64,000 nucleotides of DNA from Devosia salina. Its GTDB lineage: Bacteria; Pseudomonadota; Alphaproteobacteria; Rhizobiales; Devosiaceae. Numbering within the stretch: the stretch's first letter is position 1; each line of letters begins with the position of its first letter. The position numbers and the translations under genes were made by a program. The stretch is taken from positions 3,080,001-3,144,000 of the forward strand of contig NZ_CP080590.1 in the NCBI RefSeq assembly GCF_019504385.1, in the 5' to 3' direction. This document shows positions 19,960 to 29,017 of this stretch, one piece after another. Below the pieces are notes generated by a model, which did not search any database, was not told the origin of the DNA, and was given only the letters and a program-made list of their open reading frames with translations.

Positions 19960-20736
19960 ATGTACCAGCTGCTTGATCCCAGCCGCTTCGTCGTCTTCAT
20001 CACCGGCGCCACCTCGGGCTTCGGGGCTGCCGCAGCCCGTCGCTATGTCGCCGCCGGGGGAAAGGTGATCGCCACAGGTCGCCGCGAAGACCGGCTATTG
20101 GCGCTGCGCGATGAACTTGGCCACGACCGCTGCCACATCATTCCGCTCGATGTGCGCGACCGTGCCGCCATGGAAGCGGCGGTGGCGGCCATTCCCGCGC
20201 CGTTCGACGCCATCAACATCGTCCTGGCCAATGCCGGTCTGGCGCTGGGCCTGCAGCCGGCGGCCGAAGCCGATCTGGGTGACTGGGAAACCATGATCGA
20301 CACCAATATCAAGGGGCTGGTCTATACCGTGCGGCTGCTGCTGCCCGGCCTTATCGCCCGCGGCGGCGGCCATGTGGTGACATTGGGCTCGGTGGCCGGC
20401 GAATATGCCTATCCCGGTGGCTCGGTCTATGCAGCGTCAAAGGCCTTCGTGAAGCACTTTGCCCTGGCCATCCGGTCCGACCTGCAGGGCAAGAATGTGC
20501 GGGTCACCGATATCGAGCCCGGGCTGACCGAAACCGAGTTCTCAGTGGTCCGCTTCAAGGGCGATGAGCAGAAGGCCGGCAATGTCTATGCCGGCACCAA
20601 GGCGATGAATGCCGAGGATATCGCCGAGTCCATCTTCTGGGCGACCTCGCTGCCCGAGCATGTGAACGTCAACAAGATCCAGCTCATGGCCACCACCCAG
20701 GCCATTGGCGCCTTCGACATATATCGCGAGCAATGA
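19960..20736 (+). CDS. Short-chain dehydrogenase, YdfG-like
   Basis: This 258-residue classical SDR has the cofactor motif TGATSGFG (about residues 17-24), an Arg after the second strand (TGRRED) indicating NADP(H), NAG at about 92, catalytic Ser (GSVAGEY) and YxxxK (YAASK). The C-terminal part with TETEFSVVRFKGD resembles YdfG, a 3-hydroxy acid and serine dehydrogenase, but the substrate cannot be fixed from sequence. AGGAATTGTT precedes ATG 19960. It ends one base before the convergent Ldh-family gene. Confidence 0.82.
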   Translation: MYQLLDPSRFVVFITGATSGFGAAAARRYVAAGGKVIATGRREDRLLALRDELGHDRCHIIPLDVRDRAAMEAAVAAIPAPFDAINIVLANAGLALGLQPAAEADLGDWETMIDTNIKGLVYTVRLLLPGLIARGGGHVVTLGSVAGEYAYPGGSVYAASKAFVKHFALAIRSDLQGKNVRVTDIEPGLTETEFSVVRFKGDEQKAGNVYAGTKAMNAEDIAESIFWATSLPEHVNVNKIQLMATTQAIGAFDIYREQ

Positions 20737-20737
20737 G

Positions 20738-21769
20738 CTAGAGCCCGAGGAAACGGATGGTGTCGGGATCGAGCGGAATGCCCTCGGCCCGCCGCCGCTC
20801 GAGCACGTCCCACTCGCGGTCACCGGGCGCCATGACCTTGCCGCCGGCGCGCACCGCCGATGCGCGCAGGCTGGCGAGATAGCCGGTGATGGCGGCCGCA
20901 AACACCGCGCGGCCGGCAAACTTGTCAGGGTCGATCACCAGCACGAAGTGACCCATATTGCGCGGGCTGGAGATGTCCTCGCCGCCATACATGGGGATGA
21001 ACTCGGGATCGAGCGTCGTCCCGGTCAGAAGCGCCGAGAACAGCGTTGCCACCCCGGCTAGGCCAGCGCCCTTGTAGCCATAGTCGACGCCGCCGAGCGG
21101 CAATAGCATGTCGGCGGCGAAGGGATCCCGGGTGGGCTCGCCCTCGGGGGTCGCCGCCACGCCCTGCGGGAGTTCCTTGTCGAGCGAACGGTGCAGCAGG
21201 ACGCGATTGAGGGGGATCGAGCTGGTCGCCATGTCGAGGAGCCAGGGCTGGCTATCGGGCACCGGCGCCGCAAAGGCCAGCGGATTGGTGCCGTGGAATT
21301 TCTCGGCCCCGTCGAAGAGGGCCACCATGGAATCGGTATTGGTGGTGGCGAAGGTGACAAATCCCTGCTCGGCACCCGCCAGCGCATAGGCACCCGCGGC
21401 GCCATAGTGGGAAGAGCGCCGGACACCGACCGCCCCGACACCGGCCTCCCGCGCCAGCTCCATCCCAACGTCCACCGCCCGATAGGCAGCGTAGTGGCCC
21501 AGACCGTCGTCGCCATCGACCATGGCGCTGCCGGCGCCACGCTTGTCCACACCAAGCTGCGGTGCCTTGTTGAGCCGCCCGCCTCCGAGCATGCGACAGT
21601 AGTGTTCGGTCAGCCGCACGCCGTGACTGTCGATGCCGAGCCGGGAGGCATGCAGCATGGCGCGCACCGCGGCCGACCGCGACTCGGCGCTCGCCCCCGC
21701 TTCGGCCAGCCGCGCCTCGACGCGCTCGGCCAACAGCGTTTCATCAAATCGGGGGGCTTCACTTTCCAC
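20738..21769 (-). CDS. Ldh-family (malate/L-lactate dehydrogenase 2) oxidoreductase
   Basis: This 343-residue protein of the LDH2/MDG family includes YiaK, DpkA and ureidoglycolate dehydrogenase. Family signatures are SRLGIDSHGVRLTEHY near residue 48 with the catalytic His, VRRSSHYGAAGAYA, and FHGTNPLAFAAP for NAD(P)H binding. These enzymes reduce or oxidise 2-keto acids, imines or diketogulonate. It is transcribed divergently from the oxygenase gene at 21937, sharing a 167-bp promoter region, so it may belong to the same pathway. The substrate is unknown. Confidence 0.85.
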   Translation of the reverse strand: MESEAPRFDETLLAERVEARLAEAGASAESRSAAVRAMLHASRLGIDSHGVRLTEHYCRMLGGGRLNKAPQLGVDKRGAGSAMVDGDDGLGHYAAYRAVDVGMELAREAGVGAVGVRRSSHYGAAGAYALAGAEQGFVTFATTNTDSMVALFDGAEKFHGTNPLAFAAPVPDSQPWLLDMATSSIPLNRVLLHRSLDKELPQGVAATPEGEPTRDPFAADMLLPLGGVDYGYKGAGLAGVATLFSALLTGTTLDPEFIPMYGGEDISSPRNMGHFVLVIDPDKFAGRAVFAAAITGYLASLRASAVRAGGKVMAPGDREWDVLERRRAEGIPLDPDTIRFLGL

Positions 21770-21936
21770 GGCTCATCTCTCTCATGGTCGTCATCCGGGC
21801 CAGCCGGCATGCCACCATGAAGTCTGCAAGAGGGCAGTGTCCACCGTCATGTCCCCGGTGCAGCTCGCCATCCGCAACTTTATGCTGGCACTCCCCGCAT
21901 GCCGGTTTATGCTTGGGCGAACCGTTGAGACTGCCC

Positions 21937-22833
21937 ATGCCCAATGCACCCGATCCCATTACCCGCAATCTCTGGCATGTCGTTGCCGCCACCGACGAAT
22001 TGCCCATCGGCACCGTCGAAACCACGCTGCTGCTCGATACGCGCCTGGCGCTGACGCGTGGCAATGATGGCGAGCCGGTGGTGTGGCTGCGCACCACAGA
22101 AGAGGATGGCGACGAGATCGACGCCGACACCATTCTCGAGCGCCTGCCGGTGCGGACGGCCTATGGTTATACATGGACCTGCCTTGGCACCCCTTCTGGT
22201 GACCTCTTCCCCATTCCCGAATTTGCCGAGCCGGACCGCAAGAACATGAGCTGCGGCTCCATCGGCATCCATGTGTCTGCCCCCCGCGCCGTCGAGAACT
22301 TCCTCGACATGGGCCACTTCCCCTATGTCCACACCGATATCCTCGGCGCCGAGCCGCATACCGAGGTCAAGGAATATGACGTGGAAGTGTCCGAGGAGCG
22401 CGACGAGGTGCTGGCCACCAAATGCCGGTTCATGCAGCCCCGCGCCGCCAAATCGGCGACCCAGGCGATGGAAGTGGAATATGTCTATCGCGTCCCCCAC
22501 CCCTTCTGCTCGGTGCTCTACAAGTCCTGCCCCGAAGACGAGAGCCGCCGCGACGTCATCGGCATTTTCCTCCAGCCCATGACCGAAGAGCGCTGCCGCG
22601 CCCACCTGTTGCAGTCGATGATCGATTCGACCTCGACCATCACCGACCTCCGGCGCTTCCAGCAGACGATCTTCGGGCAGGACAAGCCGATCCTGGAAAA
22701 CCAGTATCCCAAGAAACTGCCGCTCGATCCGCGCGCCGAGACCCCGATCCGCGCCGACAAGAGCGCCATCGCCTATCGCCGCTGGCTGAGCCAGAAGGGC
22801 ATCACCTACGGGGTCATCCCTCAAGCGAGTTGA
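21937..22833 (+). CDS. Non-heme iron oxygenase component without Rieske cluster
   Basis: This 298-residue protein is related to VanA-type (single-component alpha) Rieske oxygenases but lacks the CxH...CxxH Rieske motif. N-terminal NLWHVVAATDELPIG and later TAYGYTWTCLG are remnants of the Rieske-domain edges, and the cluster-binding loops between them are absent. The mononuclear iron site is intact: N121, D124, H127, H132 in NFLDMGHFPYVHTDILG, with D249 (GQDKPILENQ) as the likely carboxylate ligand. The cluster should be supplied by the fusion protein encoded at 23091. ATG 21937 has only a weak ribosome site. The substrate is unknown. Confidence 0.85.
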   Translation: MPNAPDPITRNLWHVVAATDELPIGTVETTLLLDTRLALTRGNDGEPVVWLRTTEEDGDEIDADTILERLPVRTAYGYTWTCLGTPSGDLFPIPEFAEPDRKNMSCGSIGIHVSAPRAVENFLDMGHFPYVHTDILGAEPHTEVKEYDVEVSEERDEVLATKCRFMQPRAAKSATQAMEVEYVYRVPHPFCSVLYKSCPEDESRRDVIGIFLQPMTEERCRAHLLQSMIDSTSTITDLRRFQQTIFGQDKPILENQYPKKLPLDPRAETPIRADKSAIAYRRWLSQKGITYGVIPQAS

Positions 22834-22841
22834 ACCTTCTT

Positions 22842-22956
22842 CACCTCTCCCTTGGGGGAGAGGTCGGCGCGAAGCGACGGGTGAGGGGGCCTTCCTCATT
22901 TCCGGCGCGTGCCAGAAGGCCCCCTCACCCCGGCCCTCTCCCCCAAGGGAGAGGGA
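22842..22956. repeat. Compound palindromic intergenic repeat, copy B
   Basis: Outer hairpins CCTCTCCC/GGGGGAGAGG (22843-22863) and CCCTCTCCC/GGGAGAGGG (about 22934-22955) flank an inverted repeat GGGTGAGGGGGCCTTC (from 22880) and GAAGGCCCCCTCACCC (to 22930). It has the same plan as copies A and C. It sits between the oxygenase and its reductase, and could separate or stabilise parts of the transcript. Confidence 0.75.
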
Positions 22957-23090
22957 GTCACAGTCCCGTACGCCAGGACTGCGACCCAACCGAAGCCTTG
23001 ATCGTGGCGCGATCATTCGAAGCGTTTCCAGCGAAAGTGGCTGCCGGTTTTGCGGTTCGGAAACGCGGTTAACAAGAATTCGGATGAACC

Positions 23091-24800
23091 ATGCCCCTCT
23101 CCCTTTCCGACCCCAATTGGTATCCCATCGCCTCGAGCGAGGACCTGCCATTTCGCCACGTCTATCAGGGCCAGTTGCTTGGCCGCGAGCTCGCCGTCTG
23201 GCGGGCCGATGATGGCAATGTCAATGTCTGGGAAAACCGGTGCCTGCACCGTGGCGTGCGGCTCTCCATCGGCATCAATGAGGGCCAGGAACTCAAGTGC
23301 CAGTACCATGGCTGGCGCTACGCCAATCAATCCGCCGGCTGCACCTATATCCCCGCCCATCCGGCCGACGCGCCGGCGCGCCGCATCGAGAACCGCAAAT
23401 ATCCGGTTCGCGAGGCTTACGGCCTGATCTGGTCGGCGGCCAATGACGACAAGGCCTTCGCACCCTTTCCCGGCGCTGAAGAGCACGACTGGTTTGCCCT
23501 GAGGCCGATGCCGGTCAATGCGATGCCGGAAGATGTCGTGGCCGCCCTGGCGCGGCTGGCGCCTGACGACCAGCCGGCCGACCTGTTGCCGGGCATGGCC
23601 GTGCGGCTCGATGGCGTCACCTATTTCGTGCAGCCCGTCGATGCGGGCCGCGCCGTCATTCGTGGCCTGCTGGCGGAGCGCCCCGCCGACGCGATCTTGG
23701 CCCTGCACCACTATAACGAGGTGCTGACCCGTCTGCGCGACCGCCTCGAACGCGCCGCGGCGCGCAAACCGGCACCTGAACCACTGCAGCCGCTCTTCGA
23801 GAAAGTATCGGTCGACCTGGCGACCATGCCCGACATTGCCGTGCCGCGCGGCAATACGCTCAATGTCGTGGTCAAGCGCAAATGGCGGACCGCCGACGGC
23901 GTCATCGGCTTCGAACTGGCTGATCGCGACGGCAGGCATCTGCCCACCTTCCAGCCCGGCGCCCATATCGACCTGCACCTGCCCAATGGCCTCGTGCGGC
24001 AATATTCGATCACCAACGGGCCGGGCGACCTTTCGAGCTATGTGATCGGCGTCAAGCAGGAGAGCGCCTCAAAGGGCGGCTCGAAAGTGCTGGTGGACAG
24101 CGTGCGCGAGGGCGACGTGCTGGCCATTTCCGAACCGCGCAACAACTTCCCGCTGCGCCGCGACGCCACCCGCACGGTCCTGATCGCCGGCGGCATCGGC
24201 ATCACGCCCCTGCTCTCCATGGCCCGCTTCCTCGACAAGTCGAGCCTGCCCTACGAATTGCACTACTTCACCCGCACCGGCGAAAGCGTCGCTTTCCGGA
24301 GCGAACTGGAAGTGTTGCATGGACAGGTCGAGACCCATAGCGGCCTGGGCCGCGACGCCATCAAGGTCAAGGTCGCCGATGTGCTCGGTCCGCACGCCTT
24401 CGCCAATCATGTCTATATCTGCGGCCCCGGCGCCATGCTGGAAATGGTGCAGGAGACTGCAGCCGGCCTGGGCTGGCCCGACGAAGCCATCCATTTCGAA
24501 TATTTCCAGAATGACAAGGTCATCGACAGCTCGAGCGCCTTCGACATCGAGCTGGCACGATCAGCCATGACGCTGCATGTCCCGGCGGGCAAGACGATCC
24601 TCGAGGTGATGCGCGATGCCGGGCTCACCGTGCCTTCTTCGTGCGAACAGGGCGCTTGCGGCACCTGCCTCACCGGCGTGATCGAAGGCGAGGTGGACCA
24701 CCAGGACGTCTATCTCAACAGAAGCGAGAAGGCCTCCAACACCTGCATGATGACCTGCGTGAGCCGCGCGAAGTCGGCGCGCCTGGTGCTGGATATCTGA
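23091..24800 (+). CDS. Rieske-FNR-ferredoxin fusion reductase
   Basis: This 569-residue fusion has three redox modules. A Rieske [2Fe-2S] domain at residues 1-125 has ligands C51-H53 and C70-H73 (CLHRG, CQYHGW). A linker of about 130 residues follows with no recognised catalytic site. A VanB/PDR-like reductase has flavin-binding RQYSI (about 305) and nucleotide motif AGGIGITPLLSMA. A C-terminal plant-type [2Fe-2S] ferredoxin has SCEQGACGTC and a distal CMMTC. Electrons would flow NAD(P)H to flavin to ferredoxin to Rieske, then to the Rieske-less oxygenase encoded upstream. The Rieske centre is normally part of the oxygenase, so this arrangement is unusual. The GST gene follows by 3 bp. Confidence 0.88.
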   Translation: MPLSLSDPNWYPIASSEDLPFRHVYQGQLLGRELAVWRADDGNVNVWENRCLHRGVRLSIGINEGQELKCQYHGWRYANQSAGCTYIPAHPADAPARRIENRKYPVREAYGLIWSAANDDKAFAPFPGAEEHDWFALRPMPVNAMPEDVVAALARLAPDDQPADLLPGMAVRLDGVTYFVQPVDAGRAVIRGLLAERPADAILALHHYNEVLTRLRDRLERAAARKPAPEPLQPLFEKVSVDLATMPDIAVPRGNTLNVVVKRKWRTADGVIGFELADRDGRHLPTFQPGAHIDLHLPNGLVRQYSITNGPGDLSSYVIGVKQESASKGGSKVLVDSVREGDVLAISEPRNNFPLRRDATRTVLIAGGIGITPLLSMARFLDKSSLPYELHYFTRTGESVAFRSELEVLHGQVETHSGLGRDAIKVKVADVLGPHAFANHVYICGPGAMLEMVQETAAGLGWPDEAIHFEYFQNDKVIDSSSAFDIELARSAMTLHVPAGKTILEVMRDAGLTVPSSCEQGACGTCLTGVIEGEVDHQDVYLNRSEKASNTCMMTCVSRAKSARLVLDI

Positions 24801-24803
24801 CCC

Positions 24804-25451
24804 ATGACCATAACCCTTTACGACTTCGAGCTCTCCGGGAACTGCTACAAGCTGCGTCTCCTGATGGGCATCCTCAACGTCCCCTATGACATCGTGCCGG
24901 TGGATTTCTTCCCCGGCCGCGAGCACAAGGCCGACTGGTTCCTGCGGCTCAATCCTTTCGGGCAATTGCCGGTGCTCAAGGACGATGACCTGGTGCTTTC
25001 CGATAGCGGCGCCATCCTCGCCTACCTGGCGAAAAAATATGACGCCTCCGGCCAGTGGTTTCCCGATGACCCCGCCATCACCGCTCAAATCCTGCGCTGG
25101 CACGCGGTGGCCGACGACATCACGGCGACCAGTTCGGCCGCCCGGCTGGCCCTGGGCTATGACTACGATTTCGACATCGAAAAATGCCAGAAAGGCGCGC
25201 ATCGCATCTTCCGGCTGCTCGATGAGCATCTCTGGTTCGGCGAACGCGAAGGCCGCGACTGGCTCTGTTCGCCCGCCCACCCGACCACGGCCGATATCGC
25301 CTGTTTTCCTTACGTGATGCTGTCCGAAGAAGGCGGCATTTCACGCCAGGACTATCCCGCGCTGCGGCGCTGGACCGACCGGGTTCGCCGCGTTGACGGC
25401 TTCTCGGTCATGTCAGGGATATTTCCCGCTGGTCCCGCCAAGGCGGAGTGA
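24804..25451 (+). CDS. Glutathione S-transferase family protein
   Basis: This 215-residue cytosolic GST-fold protein has an N-terminal thioredoxin-like domain (TLYDFELSGNCYKLRLLM, about residues 3-20, with SGN as the active-site region). The glutathione-binding segment is NPFGQLPVLKDDDLVLSDS, and an all-helical C-terminal domain contains the N-capping motif TTADI. It begins 3 bp after the reductase fusion stop, so it is almost certainly in the same operon. It may conjugate or reduce a product of the oxygenase reaction, as GSTs do in several aromatic catabolic pathways. Confidence 0.85.
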   Translation: MTITLYDFELSGNCYKLRLLMGILNVPYDIVPVDFFPGREHKADWFLRLNPFGQLPVLKDDDLVLSDSGAILAYLAKKYDASGQWFPDDPAITAQILRWHAVADDITATSSAARLALGYDYDFDIEKCQKGAHRIFRLLDEHLWFGEREGRDWLCSPAHPTTADIACFPYVMLSEEGGISRQDYPALRRWTDRVRRVDGFSVMSGIFPAGPAKAE

Positions 25452-25542
25452 CGGTCTTGCGGGCTGGGGGTACTCCCAAGCCGCCCCTAGCCCTCCGGCC
25501 GCATCCGGGCTATTGCCTTGAACAAATCGAGGAGAAAATCCC

Positions 25543-26709
25543 ATGATCATCGAACCCAAGATCCGCGGTTTCATCTGCACCACCGCCCATCCCACTGGCT
25601 GCGCCGTCAATGTGCAGCGCCAGATCGACCATGTCGTGATCAAGGGCCCCATCCCGTCCGACCGCAAGCGCGTGCTGGTGCTGGGCTGCTCCACGGGCTA
25701 TGGCCTCGCCTCGCGCATCGTCACCACTTTCGGCAGCGGCGCTGACACGGTGGGCGTCTCCTTTGAGCGCGAACCCGGGGAAACCAAGCCCGCCTCCGCA
25801 GGCTGGTACAATAACCGCGCCTTCGAGAACCGTGCCCGCGCCGCCGGCGCCAAGGCGATCACCATCGAGGGCGATGCTTTCTCCGATGCGGTCAAGGCCG
25901 AGACCATCGAAGCCATCAAGGCCAATCTGGGCCAGGTGGACCTGGTGGTCTATTCGCTGGCCTCGCCGGTCCGCACCGACCCCAAGGACGGCGTCACCTA
26001 TCGCTCGGCCATCAAGCCCTATGGCAGCCAGGTGACCTCCAAGACCCTCAACACCGGCACCGGCGAAGTCTCCGAAGTCACCGTCGAGCCCGCGACCGAG
26101 GAAGAGGCCGCCGCCACCGTCAAGGTGATGGGCGGCGAGGATTGGGAACTCTGGATCGCGGCACTTGCCGAAGCCGGCGTGCTGGCCGAAGGCTTCACCA
26201 CGCTCAATTATACCTATCTGGGCAGCGAGCTGACCTGGCCGATCTATCACAAGGGCACGCTGGGCAAGGCCAAGGGCGATCTCGACCGCGCAGCAGCCGC
26301 TATCCGTGCCGCCCATGGCGAAAACGCCGCCCATGTCGTCGCCCTCAAGGCTGTCGTCACCCAGGCCAGCTCGGCCATTCCGGTCGTGCCGCTCTATGGC
26401 ACCCTGCTCATCAAGGTCGAGGACGAAATGGGCCTGGGCGAAGGGCCAATCCAGCAGATCGACCGCCTGTTCCGCGACAAGCTGGTTCACCTCCAGCTCG
26501 ACGAGGACAAGCGCATCCGCGTCGACGATTGGGAACTGTCCGAGCCCATGCAGGCCGAGCTCAAGAAGCGCTGGGCGGTTCTCGATACGGAGAACCTGGC
26601 CGAGCTCGCGGACCTGCCGAAATACCGCGAAGAATTCATGAAGCTCTTCGGTTTTGCCGTGGGCGGAGTGGACTATTCCAAGGATGTCGACCCGCGCGTG
26701 GTGGACTGA
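25543..26709 (+). CDS. fabV: Enoyl-ACP reductase FabV / trans-2-enoyl-CoA reductase
   Basis: This 388-residue protein of the FabV/Ter family starts with MIIEPKIRGFICTTAHPTGC, the invariant family N-terminus. It has the nucleotide motif VLGCSTGYGLASRI, SLASPVRTDP, and the catalytic Y-x8-K in IYHKGTLGKAK. FabV performs the last step of fatty-acid elongation with NADH and is naturally insensitive to triclosan. GAGGAG lies before ATG 25543, and the gene appears monocistronic with a GC-rich hairpin at 26715-26737. Confidence 0.95.
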   Translation: MIIEPKIRGFICTTAHPTGCAVNVQRQIDHVVIKGPIPSDRKRVLVLGCSTGYGLASRIVTTFGSGADTVGVSFEREPGETKPASAGWYNNRAFENRARAAGAKAITIEGDAFSDAVKAETIEAIKANLGQVDLVVYSLASPVRTDPKDGVTYRSAIKPYGSQVTSKTLNTGTGEVSEVTVEPATEEEAAATVKVMGGEDWELWIAALAEAGVLAEGFTTLNYTYLGSELTWPIYHKGTLGKAKGDLDRAAAAIRAAHGENAAHVVALKAVVTQASSAIPVVPLYGTLLIKVEDEMGLGEGPIQQIDRLFRDKLVHLQLDEDKRIRVDDWELSEPMQAELKKRWAVLDTENLAELADLPKYREEFMKLFGFAVGGVDYSKDVDPRVVD

Positions 26710-26714
26710 CCGGT

Positions 26715-26737
26715 TCGGGGCGCCTCAAGCGCCCCGA
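26715..26737. terminator. Hairpin after fabV
   Basis: TCGGGGCGC and GCGCCCCGA form a perfect 9-bp stem around CTCAA, six bases after the fabV stop. There is no T-run, so it may be only a transcript-end stabiliser. Confidence 0.5.
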
Positions 26738-26840
26738 CGATTGCTGGCACCGCCCTCGACCGCGACCAACCCTGCAGCGATGCGAAACCTCTTGCCCTCC
26801 TGGCAGTTGATCCAGCGTCAACGTCGTGAGGGAACTCTGC

Positions 26841-27977
26841 ATGCCACAATTGGATCGTGCCGCCGCAACCTTTTTCAGCTGGTTGCCCGAATGGCTGATC
26901 AGTCTGGTCCTGTTCGGCCTGGCCATTGGTCTTGCGCTCTATGGCGGCCAGATGCTGCACGGTTTCCTGACCCGTCTTGCAGCTGAGCGCGACCTGTTCT
27001 GGCGCTCGCTGGTCAAGCGCCTGGAACTGCCTCTGAAGCTGGGTCTGGCAATCGTCCTCTGCTGGATCGTCGCCGTGGTGGCACCATTGACCATCGCCCA
27101 GTCGGCCTGGGTTCGACATGCCCTGCTGATCGGCATCATCGTGCTGGGTGTGATGGCCGCGCGCACTGCCATTCATATCTGGCTCACGCTCTATCTGCGG
27201 CGGTTCAAGCTGGACAGCGAGGACAATCTGCTGGCGCGCAAGCACGTGACCCAGTCGCGCATCCTTGAGCGCGTTGCGGTGACCCTGCTGGTCATCATCG
27301 GCATCGCGGCCATTCTCATGACCTTTGAGGGTGTGGCCCAATATGGCGTCAGCCTCCTGGCTTCGGCCGGCGCCGCTGGCCTCGTGCTCGGCCTGGCGCT
27401 GCAACCAGTACTGAAGAATCTCTTTGCAGGCATCCAGCTGGCCATCACCCAGCCCATTCGGATCGACGATGCCCTTCTGGTCGAAGGCGAGTGGGGGACG
27501 GTGGAAGAGATTACCTCCACCTATGTGGTGGTCAAAATCTGGGACTGGCGACGCCTGATCGTGCCGCTGAGCTATTTCATGGAGAAGCCGTTTCAGAACT
27601 GGACACGCGAGGGCGCTGCGCTGATCGGCACCGTCATGCTCTATCTCGACTATTCGGTGCCCGTGGACGTCATCCGCCAGCAGTTGGGCAAGATCGTCGA
27701 GGGGTCACCAAACTGGGACGGGAACATTGCCCATGTGCAGGTCACCGATCTGCGCGAAGCCAATCTGGAGGTGCGGATATTGGTGACCGCCCGCAATGCC
27801 CCCAAGGCCTTCGACCTGCGTTGCGAGGTGCGTGAGAAGATGATCGCCTTCCTCCAGGAGAACTATCCCCAGACGCTGCCGCGCGTTCGCACCCTGCCCG
27901 CCGAGACCAGCCCGGAAGACGACCAGGGTGCGCGAACGGCGGCGGTAGAGGCCGTGGATGCCGGCTTCGATGGCTAG
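26841..27977 (+). CDS. MscS-family mechanosensitive ion channel
   Basis: This 378-residue inner-membrane protein has about four to five N-terminal helices (from WLISLVLFGLAIGLALYGG on). The conserved pore helix is SAGAAGLVLGLALQPVLKN, and the beta domain (RIDDALLVEGEWGTVEEIT) and C-terminal alpha-beta domain follow. Family members open on membrane tension to release solutes during hypo-osmotic shock. ATG 26841 has AGGGA 7 nt upstream, while an in-frame GTG at 26826 has none. The stop shares CTAG with the stop of convergent epmB. Confidence 0.88.
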   Translation: MPQLDRAAATFFSWLPEWLISLVLFGLAIGLALYGGQMLHGFLTRLAAERDLFWRSLVKRLELPLKLGLAIVLCWIVAVVAPLTIAQSAWVRHALLIGIIVLGVMAARTAIHIWLTLYLRRFKLDSEDNLLARKHVTQSRILERVAVTLLVIIGIAAILMTFEGVAQYGVSLLASAGAAGLVLGLALQPVLKNLFAGIQLAITQPIRIDDALLVEGEWGTVEEITSTYVVVKIWDWRRLIVPLSYFMEKPFQNWTREGAALIGTVMLYLDYSVPVDVIRQQLGKIVEGSPNWDGNIAHVQVTDLREANLEVRILVTARNAPKAFDLRCEVREKMIAFLQENYPQTLPRVRTLPAETSPEDDQGARTAAVEAVDAGFDG

Positions 27978-29017
27978 TCCGGCGCCTTCGGTGGATAGGC
28001 GTGCTCGCCACCCTGCCAGTCGCGCACGGTGAAGCACCCGTCCGAGCCGACAATACTTGTGGCGCCGATGTCCGCCTTGCCGTATCCGCCCGGAATGTCG
28101 AGCACATAGGTCGGCTGGCAGAGGCCGGAAATGCGCCCGCGCAGGGCCGCGACCAAGGCCTGCCCCTCTGCAATGCTCACCCGGAAATGTCCCGTGCCCG
28201 GGGCCAGGTCAGGGTGATGCAGGTAATAGGGCCGGATGCGGTTTTCGACGAAGCCGCGCATGAGCTCGGCGAGCGTTTCGACGCTGTCATTGACGCCCCT
28301 GAGCAGGACCGTCTGGCTGATCAGCGCAATTCCCCCCGCCAGCAGCAGGTCGAACCCAGCTCTGGCCGCCGGCGTCAGCTCACGCGGGTGATTGGCGTGC
28401 ACGGCCAGATATGTCGTCTTGCCACTCGCCTTGAGCGCATCGACCATCGCCGCATCGATCCGTTCCGGCTCCACCACCGGCACGCGGGTATGGAAGCGCA
28501 CGATCCTGACATGTTCGATCTCGGCCAGCCGCTCCATAAGGTCGCGCAGCCGCCGCGGCGACAGCACCAGCGGGTCGCCGCCGGTGAGGATGACTTCCCA
28601 GATTTCGGTATGGGCCGCGATATAGGCGATTGCGGCGTCGAGCTCGTCGCCGGTCAGCGTTCCCAGCCCCTGCGGCCCCACCATTTCACGGCGGAAACAG
28701 AAGCGGCAATAGACCGGGCAGACATGCACCGCCTTGAGCAGCACCCGGTCGGGATAGCGGTGCACGATGCCAGTGACCGGCGAATGCGCAAGATCGCCGA
28801 TGGGATCGACGCGCTCGTCGGGCGTTGTCACGAGCTCGGCGCGCGTCGGCACGAACTGGCGCGCCATGGGGTCGGTGGGGTCGGACCGATCGATGAGATC
28901 GAGTACGGCGGGTGTTATGCCGATGGCGTATTTCTTGGCCACTGCGTCGAGGCCGGAATGAGCTGGCGCGAGGCCGCTGGCCTCGAGATCACCGACCGTT
29001 TTGAGCGCGTCGCTCAT
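27974..29017 (-). CDS. epmB: EF-P (R)-beta-lysine forming aminomutase EpmB
   Basis: This 347-residue radical-SAM, PLP-dependent enzyme of the lysine 2,3-aminomutase family has the cluster motif C100-PVY-C104-RF-C107. ILTGGDPL follows, and the PLP-binding lysine lies in the C-terminal DIPGGYGKA. EpmB isomerises lysine to (R)-beta-lysine for EF-P modification. Its start overlaps the epmA stop (ATGA at 29014-29017), and efp is divergent next to epmA. That context separates it from catabolic lysine aminomutases. Confidence 0.92.
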   Translation of the reverse strand: MSDALKTVGDLEASGLAPAHSGLDAVAKKYAIGITPAVLDLIDRSDPTDPMARQFVPTRAELVTTPDERVDPIGDLAHSPVTGIVHRYPDRVLLKAVHVCPVYCRFCFRREMVGPQGLGTLTGDELDAAIAYIAAHTEIWEVILTGGDPLVLSPRRLRDLMERLAEIEHVRIVRFHTRVPVVEPERIDAAMVDALKASGKTTYLAVHANHPRELTPAARAGFDLLLAGGIALISQTVLLRGVNDSVETLAELMRGFVENRIRPYYLHHPDLAPGTGHFRVSIAEGQALVAALRGRISGLCQPTYVLDIPGGYGKADIGATSIVGSDGCFTVRDWQGGEHAYPPKAPD

